Below, one piece after another: positions 9,336-18,137 of a DNA stretch of 64,000 bases. Below the pieces are notes generated by a model, which saw nothing but the letters and a program-made list of their open reading frames with translations, was not told the DNA's origin and ran no database searches. Position 1 is the first letter of the stretch; each line of letters opens with the position of its first letter. Source of the stretch: Phyllobacterium pellucidum (GTDB lineage: Bacteria; Pseudomonadota; Alphaproteobacteria; Rhizobiales; Rhizobiaceae). Location: the NCBI RefSeq assembly GCF_013327855.1, contig NZ_JABUMX010000001.1:744001-808000 (forward strand). The letters are read 5' to 3'. Both the position numbers and the translations under genes were made by a program.

Positions 9336-10088
9336 CTAGCCTTTCTTGCGGCTGAGGAATGCCATGAACGCCGCCCGCGCCTCGTCCGACTGAAGGCGCT
9401 CGGCAAAGAGCTTGGCCTCGAGATGGATGCGGTCGATGGTTTCCTGCCGCGGCATCCGCAACAGATCGCGGGCAATCTGCATCGCCTGCGGCGGCTTGGC
9501 GGCGATTTCGGTCGCCGCCTTCAACACGGACGCCTCGAGTTCGTCTGTCTCCACCAACCGGTAGATCAGCCCGGCTTCCTTCGCCTCGACCGCATTCAAG
9601 CCATCACCCATGGCGAGAAAGGCAAAGGCGCGTTGCTGCCCCATCAGAGTCGGTCCGAGCAGGCTCGATGCCGCTTCCGGGACGAGGCCGAGATCGACAA
9701 ACGGCGTCTTGAAATAGGACTGTGGTGTCGCAAAGCTCAAGTCGCAATGAAGCTGCAACGTCGATCCGACACCGATGGCAAGGCCGTCTACACCCGCGAG
9801 CAGCGGCTTTTTCGCATTGGCGACCGTTACGAGAAAGTCGATGACCTCGGTGCCCATTTGGCCCGTGGTGGCGAAGGCCATGAAGTCCTGCAGGTCGTTA
9901 CCGGAGGAAAATGCGCCCGGCACGCCGAAAAAGACATTGGCGCGGATGTCTGGATCGCTGTCGCTGTCGGCAATTGCCTTCAACATCGCCGCATACATTG
10001 TGCGTGTCAGCGCGTTCTTCTTGTCGGGTCGATTCATGCGAATGACTTGAACCGCGCCGTGGCGCTCGATTTGTATATGCTCCGACAT
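9336..10088 (-). CDS. Enoyl-CoA hydratase/isomerase family protein
   Basis: This is a 250-residue crotonase-fold protein, with NRPDKKNALT near the N-terminus and the oxyanion-hole segment GAFSSGNDLQDF. The second active-site region reads GVDGLAIGVGSTLQLHCDLSFA. It lies 12 bases downstream of the acyl-CoA dehydrogenase gene on the same strand, so both probably act in one CoA-thioester oxidation route. In the usual second active-site position, where hydratases have glutamate, this protein shows PFVDLGLVPEAAS. That is more like isomerase or other crotonase activities, so the exact reaction is uncertain. Confidence 0.9.
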   Translation of the reverse strand: MSEHIQIERHGAVQVIRMNRPDKKNALTRTMYAAMLKAIADSDSDPDIRANVFFGVPGAFSSGNDLQDFMAFATTGQMGTEVIDFLVTVANAKKPLLAGVDGLAIGVGSTLQLHCDLSFATPQSYFKTPFVDLGLVPEAASSLLGPTLMGQQRAFAFLAMGDGLNAVEAKEAGLIYRLVETDELEASVLKAATEIAAKPPQAMQIARDLLRMPRQETIDRIHLEAKLFAERLQSDEARAAFMAFLSRKKG

Positions 10089-10100
10089 ATCGGTCCCCTG

Positions 10101-11873
10101 TTAAGAAAGCGCCGTGCGCGCGGCGAGCAGGCTGGCGGCGCCATGAATGACGCGGTCCTTTAGCGCCGCCGTTTCGGCGAGAAGATTTTCGGCGAAGAAT
10201 CGTGCAAGTGCCGAGCGCCCGGCATTGTTGCCGCCGACAGCTGCCTTGGCGAGATAGGTCGCGCCCGCGGCAAGACCGAAGAGCCGCAGGAAAGGCGTCG
10301 CCCCCGCAAAGGCGTCGCTGACCCTGCCCGCGGCGATTGCCGCCTGCAGCCAGGAACCCGCTTCAGCAAGATCGTCGAGGCCATCAAACAGGCGCTTTGC
10401 GGTCTCGCCAAACTCGATGCTGTTCGAGGCGTTGACGGCTTCCGCGACTTCCCGCAATTCGGCGATATAGCCGGCGAAATGCTGGCCGCCGGCAAGCGAC
10501 AGCTTGCGCTGGACAAGGTCGATCGCCTGAATGCCGTTCGTGCCTTCATAGATCGGCGCAATGCGCGCATCACGCAGCAGCTGTGCGGCGCCCGTCTCCT
10601 CGATATAGCCCATGCCGCCATGAACCTGGATACCGATTGACGCAACGTCCACGCCTATATCGGTCGAGAAAGCCTTGGCGACCGGCGTCAACAGATTGGC
10701 CCGATCCGACCAAAACCGCGCCTCATCGCCTTCGCCGGTCTTCGCCATGTCGATGGCATGGGCACAGGCATAGGCTATTGCGCGCGCGGCACCGGTCAGG
10801 CCCTTCATCGTCAATAGATTGCGCTGGACATCGGGGTGCTCGACGATCGGACTCATGCCTTCGCCCTTCCAGCCGGGCGCTCGCATCTGGCGGCGGTCCT
10901 CGGCATAGGCGAGCGCTTTCTGATAGGCAGTCTCGGCAACAGCGACCCCCTGTATCCCGACCGCAAGGCGGGCGTTGTTCATCATGGTGAACATGCAGGC
11001 GAGACCGCGGTTTTCCTCACCGATCAGCCAGCCGACCGCACCCGGCTCGCGATCCTTGGCAAATCCGTCCCCGTAGATCATCGTGCAGGTGGGCGAGCCG
11101 TGGATGCCCATCTTGTGTTCGACGCCGCCGCAGAAAACATCATTGCGGGCGCCGAGCGAGCCGTCCTTGTTGACAAGGACTTTCGGCACGAGAAACAGCG
11201 AGATACCTTTCGTTCCCTGCGGTGCGTCGGGAAGCCGGGCGAGGACGAGATGGACGATGTTGTCGGTCAGGTCGTGCTCGCCATAGGTAATGAAAATCTT
11301 GCTGCCGAAAATGCGATAGGTGCCATCCTCGGCGCGTTCGGCGCGCGTGCGCAATGCGCCGACATCGGAGCCGGCCTGCGGCTCCGTAAGGTTCATCGTG
11401 CCCATCCATTCGCCGGAGACGAGCTTCGGCAGATAAAGCTGTCTAAGATCGTCGGCCGCATGCGCTTCCAGCGCCTCGATAGCGCCAAGGGTCAGCGTCG
11501 GGCCGATCCCGAAGGCCATGGAGCCCGAGTTCCACATCTCGAATGTTGCAATGGCAAGCATCATCGGCAGGCCCTGCCCTCCGAACTCTTCGGGGCCGGT
11601 CAAGGCGTTCCAGCCGCCGTCGATCCACTCGCGATAGACTTCCTTCCAGCCGGGCGGAGTCGTCACTTCGCCATCCTTGAGCGGCGTGCCATGCTTGTCG
11701 CCGACTTCAAGCAAGGGAGCAACACGCGTCGAGGCAAAACGCCCCGCCTCTTCGACAATGGCATCGACAAGGTCACCCGAAAGGTCGCCGAAGCGGCCCT
11801 CTTCCAACGCGGCGTCAAGACCGGCGGTTACTCTGAGCGTGTGGATGATTTCCTCGACGGGCGCGCGGTACAT
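10101..11873 (-). CDS. Acyl-CoA dehydrogenase (large, with C-terminal extension)
   Basis: A 590-residue FAD flavoenzyme oxidising an acyl-CoA to the 2-enoyl-CoA. It shows GMWNLTEP-like MGTMNLTEPQAGSDVG for FAD and substrate binding, IFGSKIFITYGEHDL, and the flavin region IQVHGGMGYIEE. APIYEGTNGIQ marks the catalytic-base region (EGTNGIQ) of the long ~590-residue subfamily, which carries an extra C-terminal helical domain. I chose ATG 11873, preceded by GGAGA; the longer frame would add 50 unconserved residues. It heads a two-gene operon with the enoyl-CoA hydratase, behind a LiuR-like palindrome. Substrate chain length cannot be told. Confidence 0.93.
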   Translation of the reverse strand: MYRAPVEEIIHTLRVTAGLDAALEEGRFGDLSGDLVDAIVEEAGRFASTRVAPLLEVGDKHGTPLKDGEVTTPPGWKEVYREWIDGGWNALTGPEEFGGQGLPMMLAIATFEMWNSGSMAFGIGPTLTLGAIEALEAHAADDLRQLYLPKLVSGEWMGTMNLTEPQAGSDVGALRTRAERAEDGTYRIFGSKIFITYGEHDLTDNIVHLVLARLPDAPQGTKGISLFLVPKVLVNKDGSLGARNDVFCGGVEHKMGIHGSPTCTMIYGDGFAKDREPGAVGWLIGEENRGLACMFTMMNNARLAVGIQGVAVAETAYQKALAYAEDRRQMRAPGWKGEGMSPIVEHPDVQRNLLTMKGLTGAARAIAYACAHAIDMAKTGEGDEARFWSDRANLLTPVAKAFSTDIGVDVASIGIQVHGGMGYIEETGAAQLLRDARIAPIYEGTNGIQAIDLVQRKLSLAGGQHFAGYIAELREVAEAVNASNSIEFGETAKRLFDGLDDLAEAGSWLQAAIAAGRVSDAFAGATPFLRLFGLAAGATYLAKAAVGGNNAGRSALARFFAENLLAETAALKDRVIHGAASLLAARTALS

Positions 11874-11943
11874 GTCACGTCTCCTCATGCGTGATGGCAG
11901 CGGGCGCACATTGCAACCGCATCGGGGCGCAAGCAAGTGTATT

Positions 11944-11959
11944 TTTACGTAAACGTAAG
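11944..11959. promoter_or_regulatory. LiuR-like (MerR family) operator
   Basis: The imperfect palindrome TTTACGTAAACGTAAG has arms TTTACGT and ACGTAAG that match 6 of 7 positions. It lies about 70 bases upstream of the acyl-CoA dehydrogenase ATG. The pattern is like the motif known for LiuR-type MerR regulators of branched-chain amino-acid and fatty-acid degradation in proteobacteria. No regulator of that type lies beside it. The assignment rests on motif likeness only. Confidence 0.5.
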
Positions 11960-12078
11960 ATATTTGGATAAGGCGCTTTCGCTTCGTGATGGCCCAGCGA
12001 GTGTAAAATCGGTGACTAACCAAATATTAACCGCGATGCGGCGACCATCCTTGGTTAGTATGGGTTTGATCGCACCGT

Positions 12079-13365
12079 GTGAAGGATTTCCGTTTGACGA
12101 TCCGCGTGCCCAGATTTGCCATTGCAACGGTCCTCGCGGCCTTGTTTCTCGGCGACCCGGCGCAGGCGGCATCCGAATTCACCACGCCATGGTCGAACAA
12201 GGCGCGCGCCATCGTTCTCGACGGCTACGAGCACAATTCCTTCAATCTCGTTGAAATCGCCAAAGACCCGAGGATTGCGGCGTTCATCCACAAGGGATCG
12301 GACGGCCTGCCGGCAAACTACCAGTGCAAGCGCATCGCCGATGCCATGCAACAGGAGCTGTGCAAACGCATCTGGCGCAATTATGCAGTCTCACGCGAGC
12401 TTTACCAGACACGCCGGATTCTGGCGAAGGCGCTGGGGTTAAAATGGGGCGCTTATCACCTCGCGCGCCCGGGCAATCCCATCGAGCAGGCAAACCATTT
12501 CGTCGATTATGCCGAACCGAGCGACGACGAACTCGTCGCCATCGATATCGAAGAGAACGATCCGTCGAAGTTCATGTCGCTGCAGGATGCGGAGATTTTC
12601 GCTGAGCACATCAAGTTCAGGATCGGGCGCTATCCGGTCCTTTATACGAATGGCACGACCGCGCGTTACATCGCCGACCATCGCCTGGAGCTTCCGATCC
12701 TGTCTCGCCTGCAGCTCTGGTACGCGCGCTACGAAAGCGATATCGCGCCGCATTTTCCCAAAGGCAACTGGCGCGATTACGCCCTTTGGCAATTTACCTC
12801 GCCGAGCAACTGCAACAAGCAGAAGTGCCCCTACCGCCCGGCCGGAACCAACCGCGACATCGACGTCAACATTACCGATATGACCGTGGCGCAGTTGCGG
12901 CGGGCGTGGCCGTTCGGCGAACTGGTTGATGCGATACCACCTGACGACTTGCCGATGCCAGGCAATCGCCCTTCGCCGCGCGACGATATATTGATGGCAG
13001 CGGCACAGCCGCCGCTTATTGATTACCGGCGCCTGAAGGAAATGACGGTAACATTGCACGCCGCCGCAGCGAACTTCCTTGCCGAAGCCTCGACACTGCT
13101 TGAAAGGAATGACCCGCGCACAGACAAGGTCGACCGGTCGATAACAGCTTCGATCTCGCTGAAGTTGGATACCGACGAAAGGCTGAATGGACTGTCGGCA
13201 CGCAAGGCGACCGTGGAGCAGTTGTGGACCAGTCTACGCGAAGCCTCCGAGCCGGCGGCACCCGACCAGCGCGTCGTGGTAACCCATTACTGCTTCAAAT
13301 ACTTCGTGCCCAAGTCCAGGCAAACGGTGGAAGGGCAGCTTGCTGCGCTCGATCCCTTCCTATAG
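12079..13365 (+). CDS. Exported GH25-like (muramidase fold) protein
   Basis: A signal peptide ([21 protein letters not shown]) precedes a glycoside-hydrolase-25-like domain. Strand motifs are [38 protein letters not shown] (paired acidic residues of the active site) and [11 protein letters not shown], ending with [10 protein letters not shown] and RDIDVNI. GH25 enzymes cut peptidoglycan glycan strands. The first motif has DGYEHN where classical lysozymes have DxSxxQ, so activity may differ. About 130 residues follow the domain with no recognised fold. The start is a GTG at 12079. The stop overlaps that of convergent purD by 6 bases. Confidence 0.83.
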   Translation: MKDFRLTIRVPRFAIATVLAALFLGDPAQAASEFTTPWSNKARAIVLDGYEHNSFNLVEIAKDPRIAAFIHKGSDGLPANYQCKRIADAMQQELCKRIWRNYAVSRELYQTRRILAKALGLKWGAYHLARPGNPIEQANHFVDYAEPSDDELVAIDIEENDPSKFMSLQDAEIFAEHIKFRIGRYPVLYTNGTTARYIADHRLELPILSRLQLWYARYESDIAPHFPKGNWRDYALWQFTSPSNCNKQKCPYRPAGTNRDIDVNITDMTVAQLRRAWPFGELVDAIPPDDLPMPGNRPSPRDDILMAAAQPPLIDYRRLKEMTVTLHAAAANFLAEASTLLERNDPRTDKVDRSITASISLKLDTDERLNGLSARKATVEQLWTSLREASEPAAPDQRVVVTHYCFKYFVPKSRQTVEGQLAALDPFL

Positions 13366-14646
13366 CGCGGCGGTCTTTTCGCGCTCGATGGCCCGCCAGC
13401 CGATGTCGCGCCTGTAGAAGCCCTCCGGCCAATCTATCTTGGCAATGGCAGCGTAGGCTGCGGCCTGAGCCTCCGCCACGGTACGGCCGCTTGCGGTAAC
13501 GTTCAGTACGCGCCCGCCATTGGCGACGAGTTCGCCGTCTTTCTCTGCCGTTCCGGCATGAAATATCTCGACGGAACCGTCCGCAGCAGCCGAATCGAGC
13601 CCCCTTATGACGCTGCCCTTTTCAGGCGCAGCCGGATAATCCCGCGCGGCCATGACAACAGTCAATGCAGGTTCATCATTCCAGCGCACCGAAACCTGAT
13701 CGAGCATGCCGTCGGCAGCGGCCTTAAGCAGCAGCAGCAGATCGTCCTTCAAGCGCAGCATCAGGACCTGCGTTTCCGGATCGCCAAACCGCGTGTTGTA
13801 CTCGATCAGCTTCGGCCCGTCCTTCGTGATCATCAGCCCCGCGAAGAGAATGCCGCTGAACGGCGCGCCGATTTCCGCCATGCCGCGCATAGTCGGCTCG
13901 ATTAGTTCGCGCATCGTCCGGTCGATCATCGCCTGCGGCATAACCGGGGCGGGCGAATAAGCACCCATGCCGCCGGTGTTGACGCCGGTATCGCCTTCGC
14001 CGACGCGCTTGTGATCCTGGGCGGTGCCGAATGGAAGCGCGGTCTTTCCGTCACAAAGGCAGAAGAAGCTTGCCTCCTCGCCATCGAGATATTCCTCCAC
14101 CACGACCTCGGCGCCGGCACCGCCAAAGGCTCCGGAAAAACAGGCGTCAACGGCGTCGAGCGCTTCCTGCAGCTCGAATGCCACCACAACGCCCTTGCCG
14201 GCGGCGAGACCATCGGCCTTGACGACGATCGGCACGCCCTGTTGCCGGACATAAGCCTTGGCGGCATCGGCTTGCGTGAAACGCTGGTAGGCGCCAGTCG
14301 GAATTTCGAAACGGGCGCAAAGGTCTTTGGTGAAGCCCTTCGAGCCTTCAAGCCGAGCCGCAGCCTTGGACGGACCGAAAACCAGAATGCCGGCGGCGCG
14401 AAGTTCGTCGGCTATCCCGGCAACCAAAGGTGCTTCGGGTCCGACCACGACGAAATCAATGGCGTTTTCCTTGCAGAAAGCGACGATCTGCGCATGGTTG
14501 GCGGGGTCGAGCGCGACGCACTCCGCGACCTTGGCAATGCCGGGATTGCCCGGCGCGCAATAGAGCCTCGTCAATACGGGCGAGGCCGCGATCTTCCATG
14601 CCAGCGCGTGTTCCCGGCCACCGGACCCAATAAGCAGGACTTTCAT
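13360..14646 (-). CDS. purD: Phosphoribosylamine-glycine ligase
   Basis: PurD joins glycine to phosphoribosylamine with ATP, the second step of purine synthesis. It begins [17 protein letters not shown], then [12 protein letters not shown], the ATP-grasp core with [14 protein letters not shown], and [11 protein letters not shown] in the metal-binding region. The length of 428 residues is normal. I took ATG 14646 over the one 18 bases upstream because the family begins MKVLLIG. It is convergent with the GH25-like gene and divergent from ubiA. Confidence 0.97.
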   Translation of the reverse strand: MKVLLIGSGGREHALAWKIAASPVLTRLYCAPGNPGIAKVAECVALDPANHAQIVAFCKENAIDFVVVGPEAPLVAGIADELRAAGILVFGPSKAAARLEGSKGFTKDLCARFEIPTGAYQRFTQADAAKAYVRQQGVPIVVKADGLAAGKGVVVAFELQEALDAVDACFSGAFGGAGAEVVVEEYLDGEEASFFCLCDGKTALPFGTAQDHKRVGEGDTGVNTGGMGAYSPAPVMPQAMIDRTMRELIEPTMRGMAEIGAPFSGILFAGLMITKDGPKLIEYNTRFGDPETQVLMLRLKDDLLLLLKAAADGMLDQVSVRWNDEPALTVVMAARDYPAAPEKGSVIRGLDSAAADGSVEIFHAGTAEKDGELVANGGRVLNVTASGRTVAEAQAAAYAAIAKIDWPEGFYRRDIGWRAIEREKTAAL

Positions 14647-14784
14647 TGACATCGTGCTCCGCATGTTTACGAGTTGCCGTGTCGGTATGGCCTTGACGCT
14701 TGAGGGTCAAGCACCTCGCGCAAATTTGCCCGGAAATACGTCTATAATGCTTGACTGCATCGCTGCCCGCTGCAAGGTCAGGCC

Positions 14785-15780
14785 ATGACTTCAGAGAAAG
14801 ACACGATCCAGTCGACACAATCGCGCGGCCGCGTATTCGACGCGCCGTCGGGCCATTGGGTCTATCGCACGCTTCCGAACTGGCTGTGGCCCTATGCCCA
14901 GCTGGCGCGTTGGGACCGTCCCATCGGCTGGTGGCTTCTGCTTTGGCCTTGCTGGTGGGGCGCGGCACTCGCCGCCAGCGCTGGCGCAAAGGTAGGCGAC
15001 CCGATCTGGTCGGTCCTGCCCTCGCCCTATCACCTTGTTCTGTTCCTCGTCGGCGCCATCGCCATGCGCGGCGCCGGCTGCACTTATAACGACCTTGCCG
15101 ATGAGGATATCGACAACAAGGTGGCACGCACGCGCTCGCGGCCACTGCCATCAGGACAGGTGACGCGCAAGCAGGCCAAGGTCTTCCTCATTCTGCAAAC
15201 CCTGGTCGGATTGGTGGTGCTGCTGCAGTTCAATCGTTTCACGATCCTGCTTGCCATCGCATCGCTGGTGATCGTCGCGATTTATCCGTTCATGAAGCGA
15301 ATCACCAATTGGCCGCAACTCGTGCTCGGGCTTGCCTTTTCCTGGGGCGCGCTTGTCGGCTGGTCGGCGCATTTCGGCGCGCTCGCGTGGCCGGCTGTCC
15401 TGCTTTATGCCGGAACGATCCTCTGGGTCATCGGCTACGATACGATTTACGCCCACCAGGACAAGGAAGACGACGCGCTTGTTGGCGTGCGTTCAACCGC
15501 CCGCCTTTTCGGCAACCGCACGCTCGAAGCGCTCATGATCCTTTACGGAGGAGCGCTGGCGCTGTTTCTCTGGGCCTTTGCCATGGCGGAAGTGCCGATG
15601 CCAGCAGTCGCCGGCCTGCTGGCCGCCGGCGCGCATATGTACCGGCAGATCATGACCCTCGATATCGAAAACCCTTCAGAGTGCCTGCGCCTCTTCAAGT
15701 CGAATAGCGTCGTCGGCTGGCTGATCTTCCTCGGCCTCGTCTTCGGCGGATTGTGGACCGTGGTCAAGCCGATGTTCTGA
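14785..15780 (+). CDS. ubiA: 4-hydroxybenzoate polyprenyltransferase
   Basis: This membrane enzyme attaches the polyprenyl chain to 4-hydroxybenzoate in ubiquinone synthesis. The two aspartate-rich motifs are visible: YNDLADEDID (NDxxDxxxD) and DTIYAHQDKEDD. It also has an LARWDRPIGWWLL start to the first membrane helix and about eight hydrophobic segments in 331 residues. An N-terminal extension of about 40 soluble residues is common in rhizobial forms. Its polyprenyl donor would be made by the IspB-type synthase at 25.2-26.2 kb. The gene is followed by a strong inverted repeat shared with the convergent DUF6101 gene. Confidence 0.95.
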   Translation: MTSEKDTIQSTQSRGRVFDAPSGHWVYRTLPNWLWPYAQLARWDRPIGWWLLLWPCWWGAALAASAGAKVGDPIWSVLPSPYHLVLFLVGAIAMRGAGCTYNDLADEDIDNKVARTRSRPLPSGQVTRKQAKVFLILQTLVGLVVLLQFNRFTILLAIASLVIVAIYPFMKRITNWPQLVLGLAFSWGALVGWSAHFGALAWPAVLLYAGTILWVIGYDTIYAHQDKEDDALVGVRSTARLFGNRTLEALMILYGGALALFLWAFAMAEVPMPAVAGLLAAGAHMYRQIMTLDIENPSECLRLFKSNSVVGWLIFLGLVFGGLWTVVKPMF

Positions 15781-15818
15781 TTGCCGGGGCTCCGGCCTAT
15801 CTGGAGCCCTGGGCAATC
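15779..15818. terminator. Stem-loop between convergent ubiA and DUF6101 genes
   Basis: Inverted arms GATTGCC and GGCAATC enclose GGCTCC and GGAGCC with a nine-base loop. They form a two-part hairpin spanning the ubiA stop codon and the DUF6101 3' end. No T-run follows on either strand, so this is a terminator-like structure and not a canonical intrinsic terminator. Its position between convergent stops fits a bidirectional role. Confidence 0.5.
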
Positions 15819-16369
15819 ACCTCCTGGCCCCCGATGACCAATCGCAGTCCGAGATCGCCGACCTTGCGCCGGGCGAGGAACCTTGGCCGGCGGCGACGAG
15901 GCTCGCGGCCCTGCCGGCGCTCCTTCGGCGCGGAAACGGTCACAGGACCGATGCTCTGTTCGAGCTGCCGCGCAATACCGTCCTCCTCGACCAGCATCAT
16001 CGGCAGGGCGAACAGCGAGGACCAGGCGCGCCAGTCGGCGGCGATGTCGTTGAGGTCGTGGGCGACCAGCAGAGGTACGGAAAGATGCGGGTCGGTGTGC
16101 ATGAGTTCGAGCGTGACGGTGATATCGCCGAGTTCGTCTTCGGTTGCCCGCGCGGTAACGCCCAGAAAGGCGCAAGCCGGCAATGCTAGTGAGACCGGCA
16201 AATGGCTCGCCGGCAACAGGCGTTTTACCACCGCGCCGCGCTCATGCAGCGTGAAAGTGACATCGCCGCGATCATCGCGCGTGGCATAGGTGACCGTTTG
16301 TGGCAGGTGGAATGGATCAAGCCGGAACTCCCGACCTGCCCAAACCGGCTTGGCTCCGGCTTTGTTCAT
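15797..16369 (-). CDS. DUF6101 family protein
   Basis: A 190-residue protein resembling the DUF6101 family found beside ubiA in many rhizobia; function unknown. It starts MNKAGAKPVWAGREFRLDPF and has a beta-rich middle with LHERGAVVKR and LELMHTDPHLSVPLL. A strongly basic segment (KERRQGREPRRRRPRF) lies before the C-terminal GLRLVIGGQEVIAQGSR. There is no signal peptide or membrane helix. The upstream ATG at 16411 is possible but adds unconserved residues. The conserved place next to ubiA hints at a link to lipid or quinone biology, which is inference only. Confidence 0.75.
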   Translation of the reverse strand: MNKAGAKPVWAGREFRLDPFHLPQTVTYATRDDRGDVTFTLHERGAVVKRLLPASHLPVSLALPACAFLGVTARATEDELGDITVTLELMHTDPHLSVPLLVAHDLNDIAADWRAWSSLFALPMMLVEEDGIARQLEQSIGPVTVSAPKERRQGREPRRRRPRFLARRKVGDLGLRLVIGGQEVIAQGSR

Positions 16370-16721
16370 GTGACGCCTTCTGTCGATCCTGAGAGCCGGT
16401 ATTCCGGTCATCTCGTTTTATTTCCCTGTAGAGCGGACCGTTTTCGGTCTCGTATGGGGAAACAATAGGCGCCGACTCTGCCAATCCCGCTTAATGAACG
16501 GGGTTAACTCTTTCTCATCGCGAAGGATGGTTATCGAAAACCAACCGGCTCCAAGATTTTGGTAAGGCGGATGAATGAAAGGTTAGGGATACAGCCGTGC
16601 ACTGGGCATGTCACCACCCTGTGGGCTGCCGCCCATCCCAAGGGTGAAGATACTTTGAGGCTAAAAGCCAAAGCCCGGTAGGCCCTGCACCGGGGGCGAT
16701 CCAAGCTAAATCCACCAGGAG
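16370..16721. other. 352-bp non-coding stretch between the FAD oxidoreductase and DUF6101 genes
   Basis: This gap lies downstream of the FAD oxidoreductase stop and upstream of the DUF6101 start, both on the minus strand. The right half is filled by a highly structured element described separately (16595-16693). The left part, about 16430-16560, is AT-richer and should contain the DUF6101 promoter. No plausible small gene was found. Confidence 0.5.
16595..16693. ncRNA. Candidate structured RNA or repeat element with three-way junction
   Basis: Three nested helices can be read by eye. An outer helix pairs CCGTGCA..GGGC (16595-16607) with GCCCTGCAC..GG (16682-16693). One inner hairpin has CACCCT (16615-16620) pairing AGGGTG (16641-16646), capped by GGGC-TGCC-GCCC. 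A second inner hairpin has CTTT..GGCT (16653-16662) pairing AGCC..AAAG (16666-16673). Together they form a closed three-way junction of about 99 bases. I do not recognise an RNA family. It may be a small RNA, a 5' leader element of the DUF6101 transcript, or a dispersed palindromic repeat. The coding strand is not determined. Confidence 0.45.
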
Positions 16722-18137
16722 CTAAAGCACCTTGCCGGGGTTCATGATTCCGGCCGGATCGAATGCCTTCTTTATGCGGCGCATCAGGTCGAGCGCCACC
16801 GGTGATTTCGTCTCGGCGATTTCCTTGCGCTTCAACTGGCCGACGCCGTGCTCGGCGGAAATCGAGCCCCGATAGGCGCGGACAATACCGTGGACCCGTG
16901 TGTTCACCTCGACCCAGCGCGCTAGAAACGCCTCCTTGTCCGCACCAACCGGCTGCGAAATGTTGTAGTGGAGGTTTCCGTCGCCCATATGGCCAAAGCA
17001 GACGATGCGCGCGCCAGGAACAAGATCGAGCACAGCCTCGTCGGCCTCGGCGATGAATTCGGGAATGCGGGCGACTGGCACGGAAATATCGTGCTTGATC
17101 GATCCGCCCTCGGGCTTCTGGGCGAGCGACATGGCCTCGCGCATGTGCCAGAAGGATTTCTCCTGCGCCGTGCTGTCGGCAATCGTCGCATCTTCGACAA
17201 GACCGGCCTCGTAGGCTTCGGTGAGGATCGCCTCGATGGTCTCGCGCGCATCCTCGGCGGAGCGCGACGAGGATATATCGATAAGGACATACCATTGGTG
17301 GACGCCCTGCAGCGGATCCCGCACGCCATCGGTATGCGCGACGGAGAACTCGACCCCGATGCGCGGCATCAGCTCAAAACCGGTGAGCGACGGTCCGGCA
17401 TGGCTTTGCGCTATCGCCAGCAGTTTCAAGGCATCCTCGGGGTTGGCCAGCCCGGCATAGGCGACGCCCTTGCCGCGCGGCAAGGGAAAGAGCTTCATGA
17501 CCGCCGCGGTGATCACGCCAAGCGTTCCTTCCGCGCCGACGAAGAGGTCCTTGAGGTCGTAGCCGGTATTGTCCTTCTTGACATAGCGAAGGTCATTGAG
17601 AATCTCGCCGGTCGGCAGCACGACTTCGACGCCGAGGCAGAGTTCACGCGTATTGCCATAGGCAAGCACGGCCGTACCGCCGGCATTCGACGAGAGATTG
17701 CCGCCGATCTGGCACGATCCTTCTGAACCGAGCGACAGCGGAAACAGCCGGCCTTCGCGTTCCGCTGTCTCCTGCAACGTCTGGAGGATGACGCCGGCTT
17801 CGACGATGGCAAGGTTGCCTGCCGGGTCGATGGAGCGAATGCGGTTGAGCCGCGAAAGCGAAAGGATCACCTGCTGTCCGCTGGCATCGGGCATCTGCCC
17901 GCCGACGAGCCCGGTATTGCCACCTTGCGGCACGATCGCCGTACCGGTTTCGGTCGCGAGTTTCAGGATCGCCGAGACTTCCTCGACGGTCGAGGGTCGC
18001 AGGACCAGCGCTGTCCTGCCGCCAAATTTTTCGCGCGGTTCGATCAGGTACGGCTCGATATCGTGGGCGTTGCGCAGCGCATTGCCCTCGCCGACGATGG
18101 CGGAAAAGCGCGCAAGAAGATCAGGCGTCAAACTCAT
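16722..18137 (-). CDS. FAD-binding oxidoreductase (D-lactate / D-2-hydroxyglutarate dehydrogenase type)
   Basis: A 471-residue protein of the VAO/GlcD flavoenzyme family. It has IVPQGGNTGLVGGQMPD and LGSEGSCQIGGNLSSNAGG for FAD binding in the N-terminal half. The C-terminal FAD-oxidase domain contains CFGHMGDGNLHYNISQP and SAEHGVGQLKRKEI. These motifs match enzymes oxidising D-2-hydroxyacids such as D-lactate or D-2-hydroxyglutarate and passing electrons to quinone or electron-transfer flavoprotein. Its ATG overlaps the stop of tsaC (ATGA), so the two are translated from one message. The exact substrate is undecided. Confidence 0.92.
   Translation of the reverse strand: MSLTPDLLARFSAIVGEGNALRNAHDIEPYLIEPREKFGGRTALVLRPSTVEEVSAILKLATETGTAIVPQGGNTGLVGGQMPDASGQQVILSLSRLNRIRSIDPAGNLAIVEAGVILQTLQETAEREGRLFPLSLGSEGSCQIGGNLSSNAGGTAVLAYGNTRELCLGVEVVLPTGEILNDLRYVKKDNTGYDLKDLFVGAEGTLGVITAAVMKLFPLPRGKGVAYAGLANPEDALKLLAIAQSHAGPSLTGFELMPRIGVEFSVAHTDGVRDPLQGVHQWYVLIDISSSRSAEDARETIEAILTEAYEAGLVEDATIADSTAQEKSFWHMREAMSLAQKPEGGSIKHDISVPVARIPEFIAEADEAVLDLVPGARIVCFGHMGDGNLHYNISQPVGADKEAFLARWVEVNTRVHGIVRAYRGSISAEHGVGQLKRKEIAETKSPVALDLMRRIKKAFDPAGIMNPGKVL

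Noticed and set aside
12439..13059. Minus-strand frame of 206 residues inside the GH25-like gene
   Set aside because: It is the antisense of a real gene with visible domain motifs and shows none of its own.
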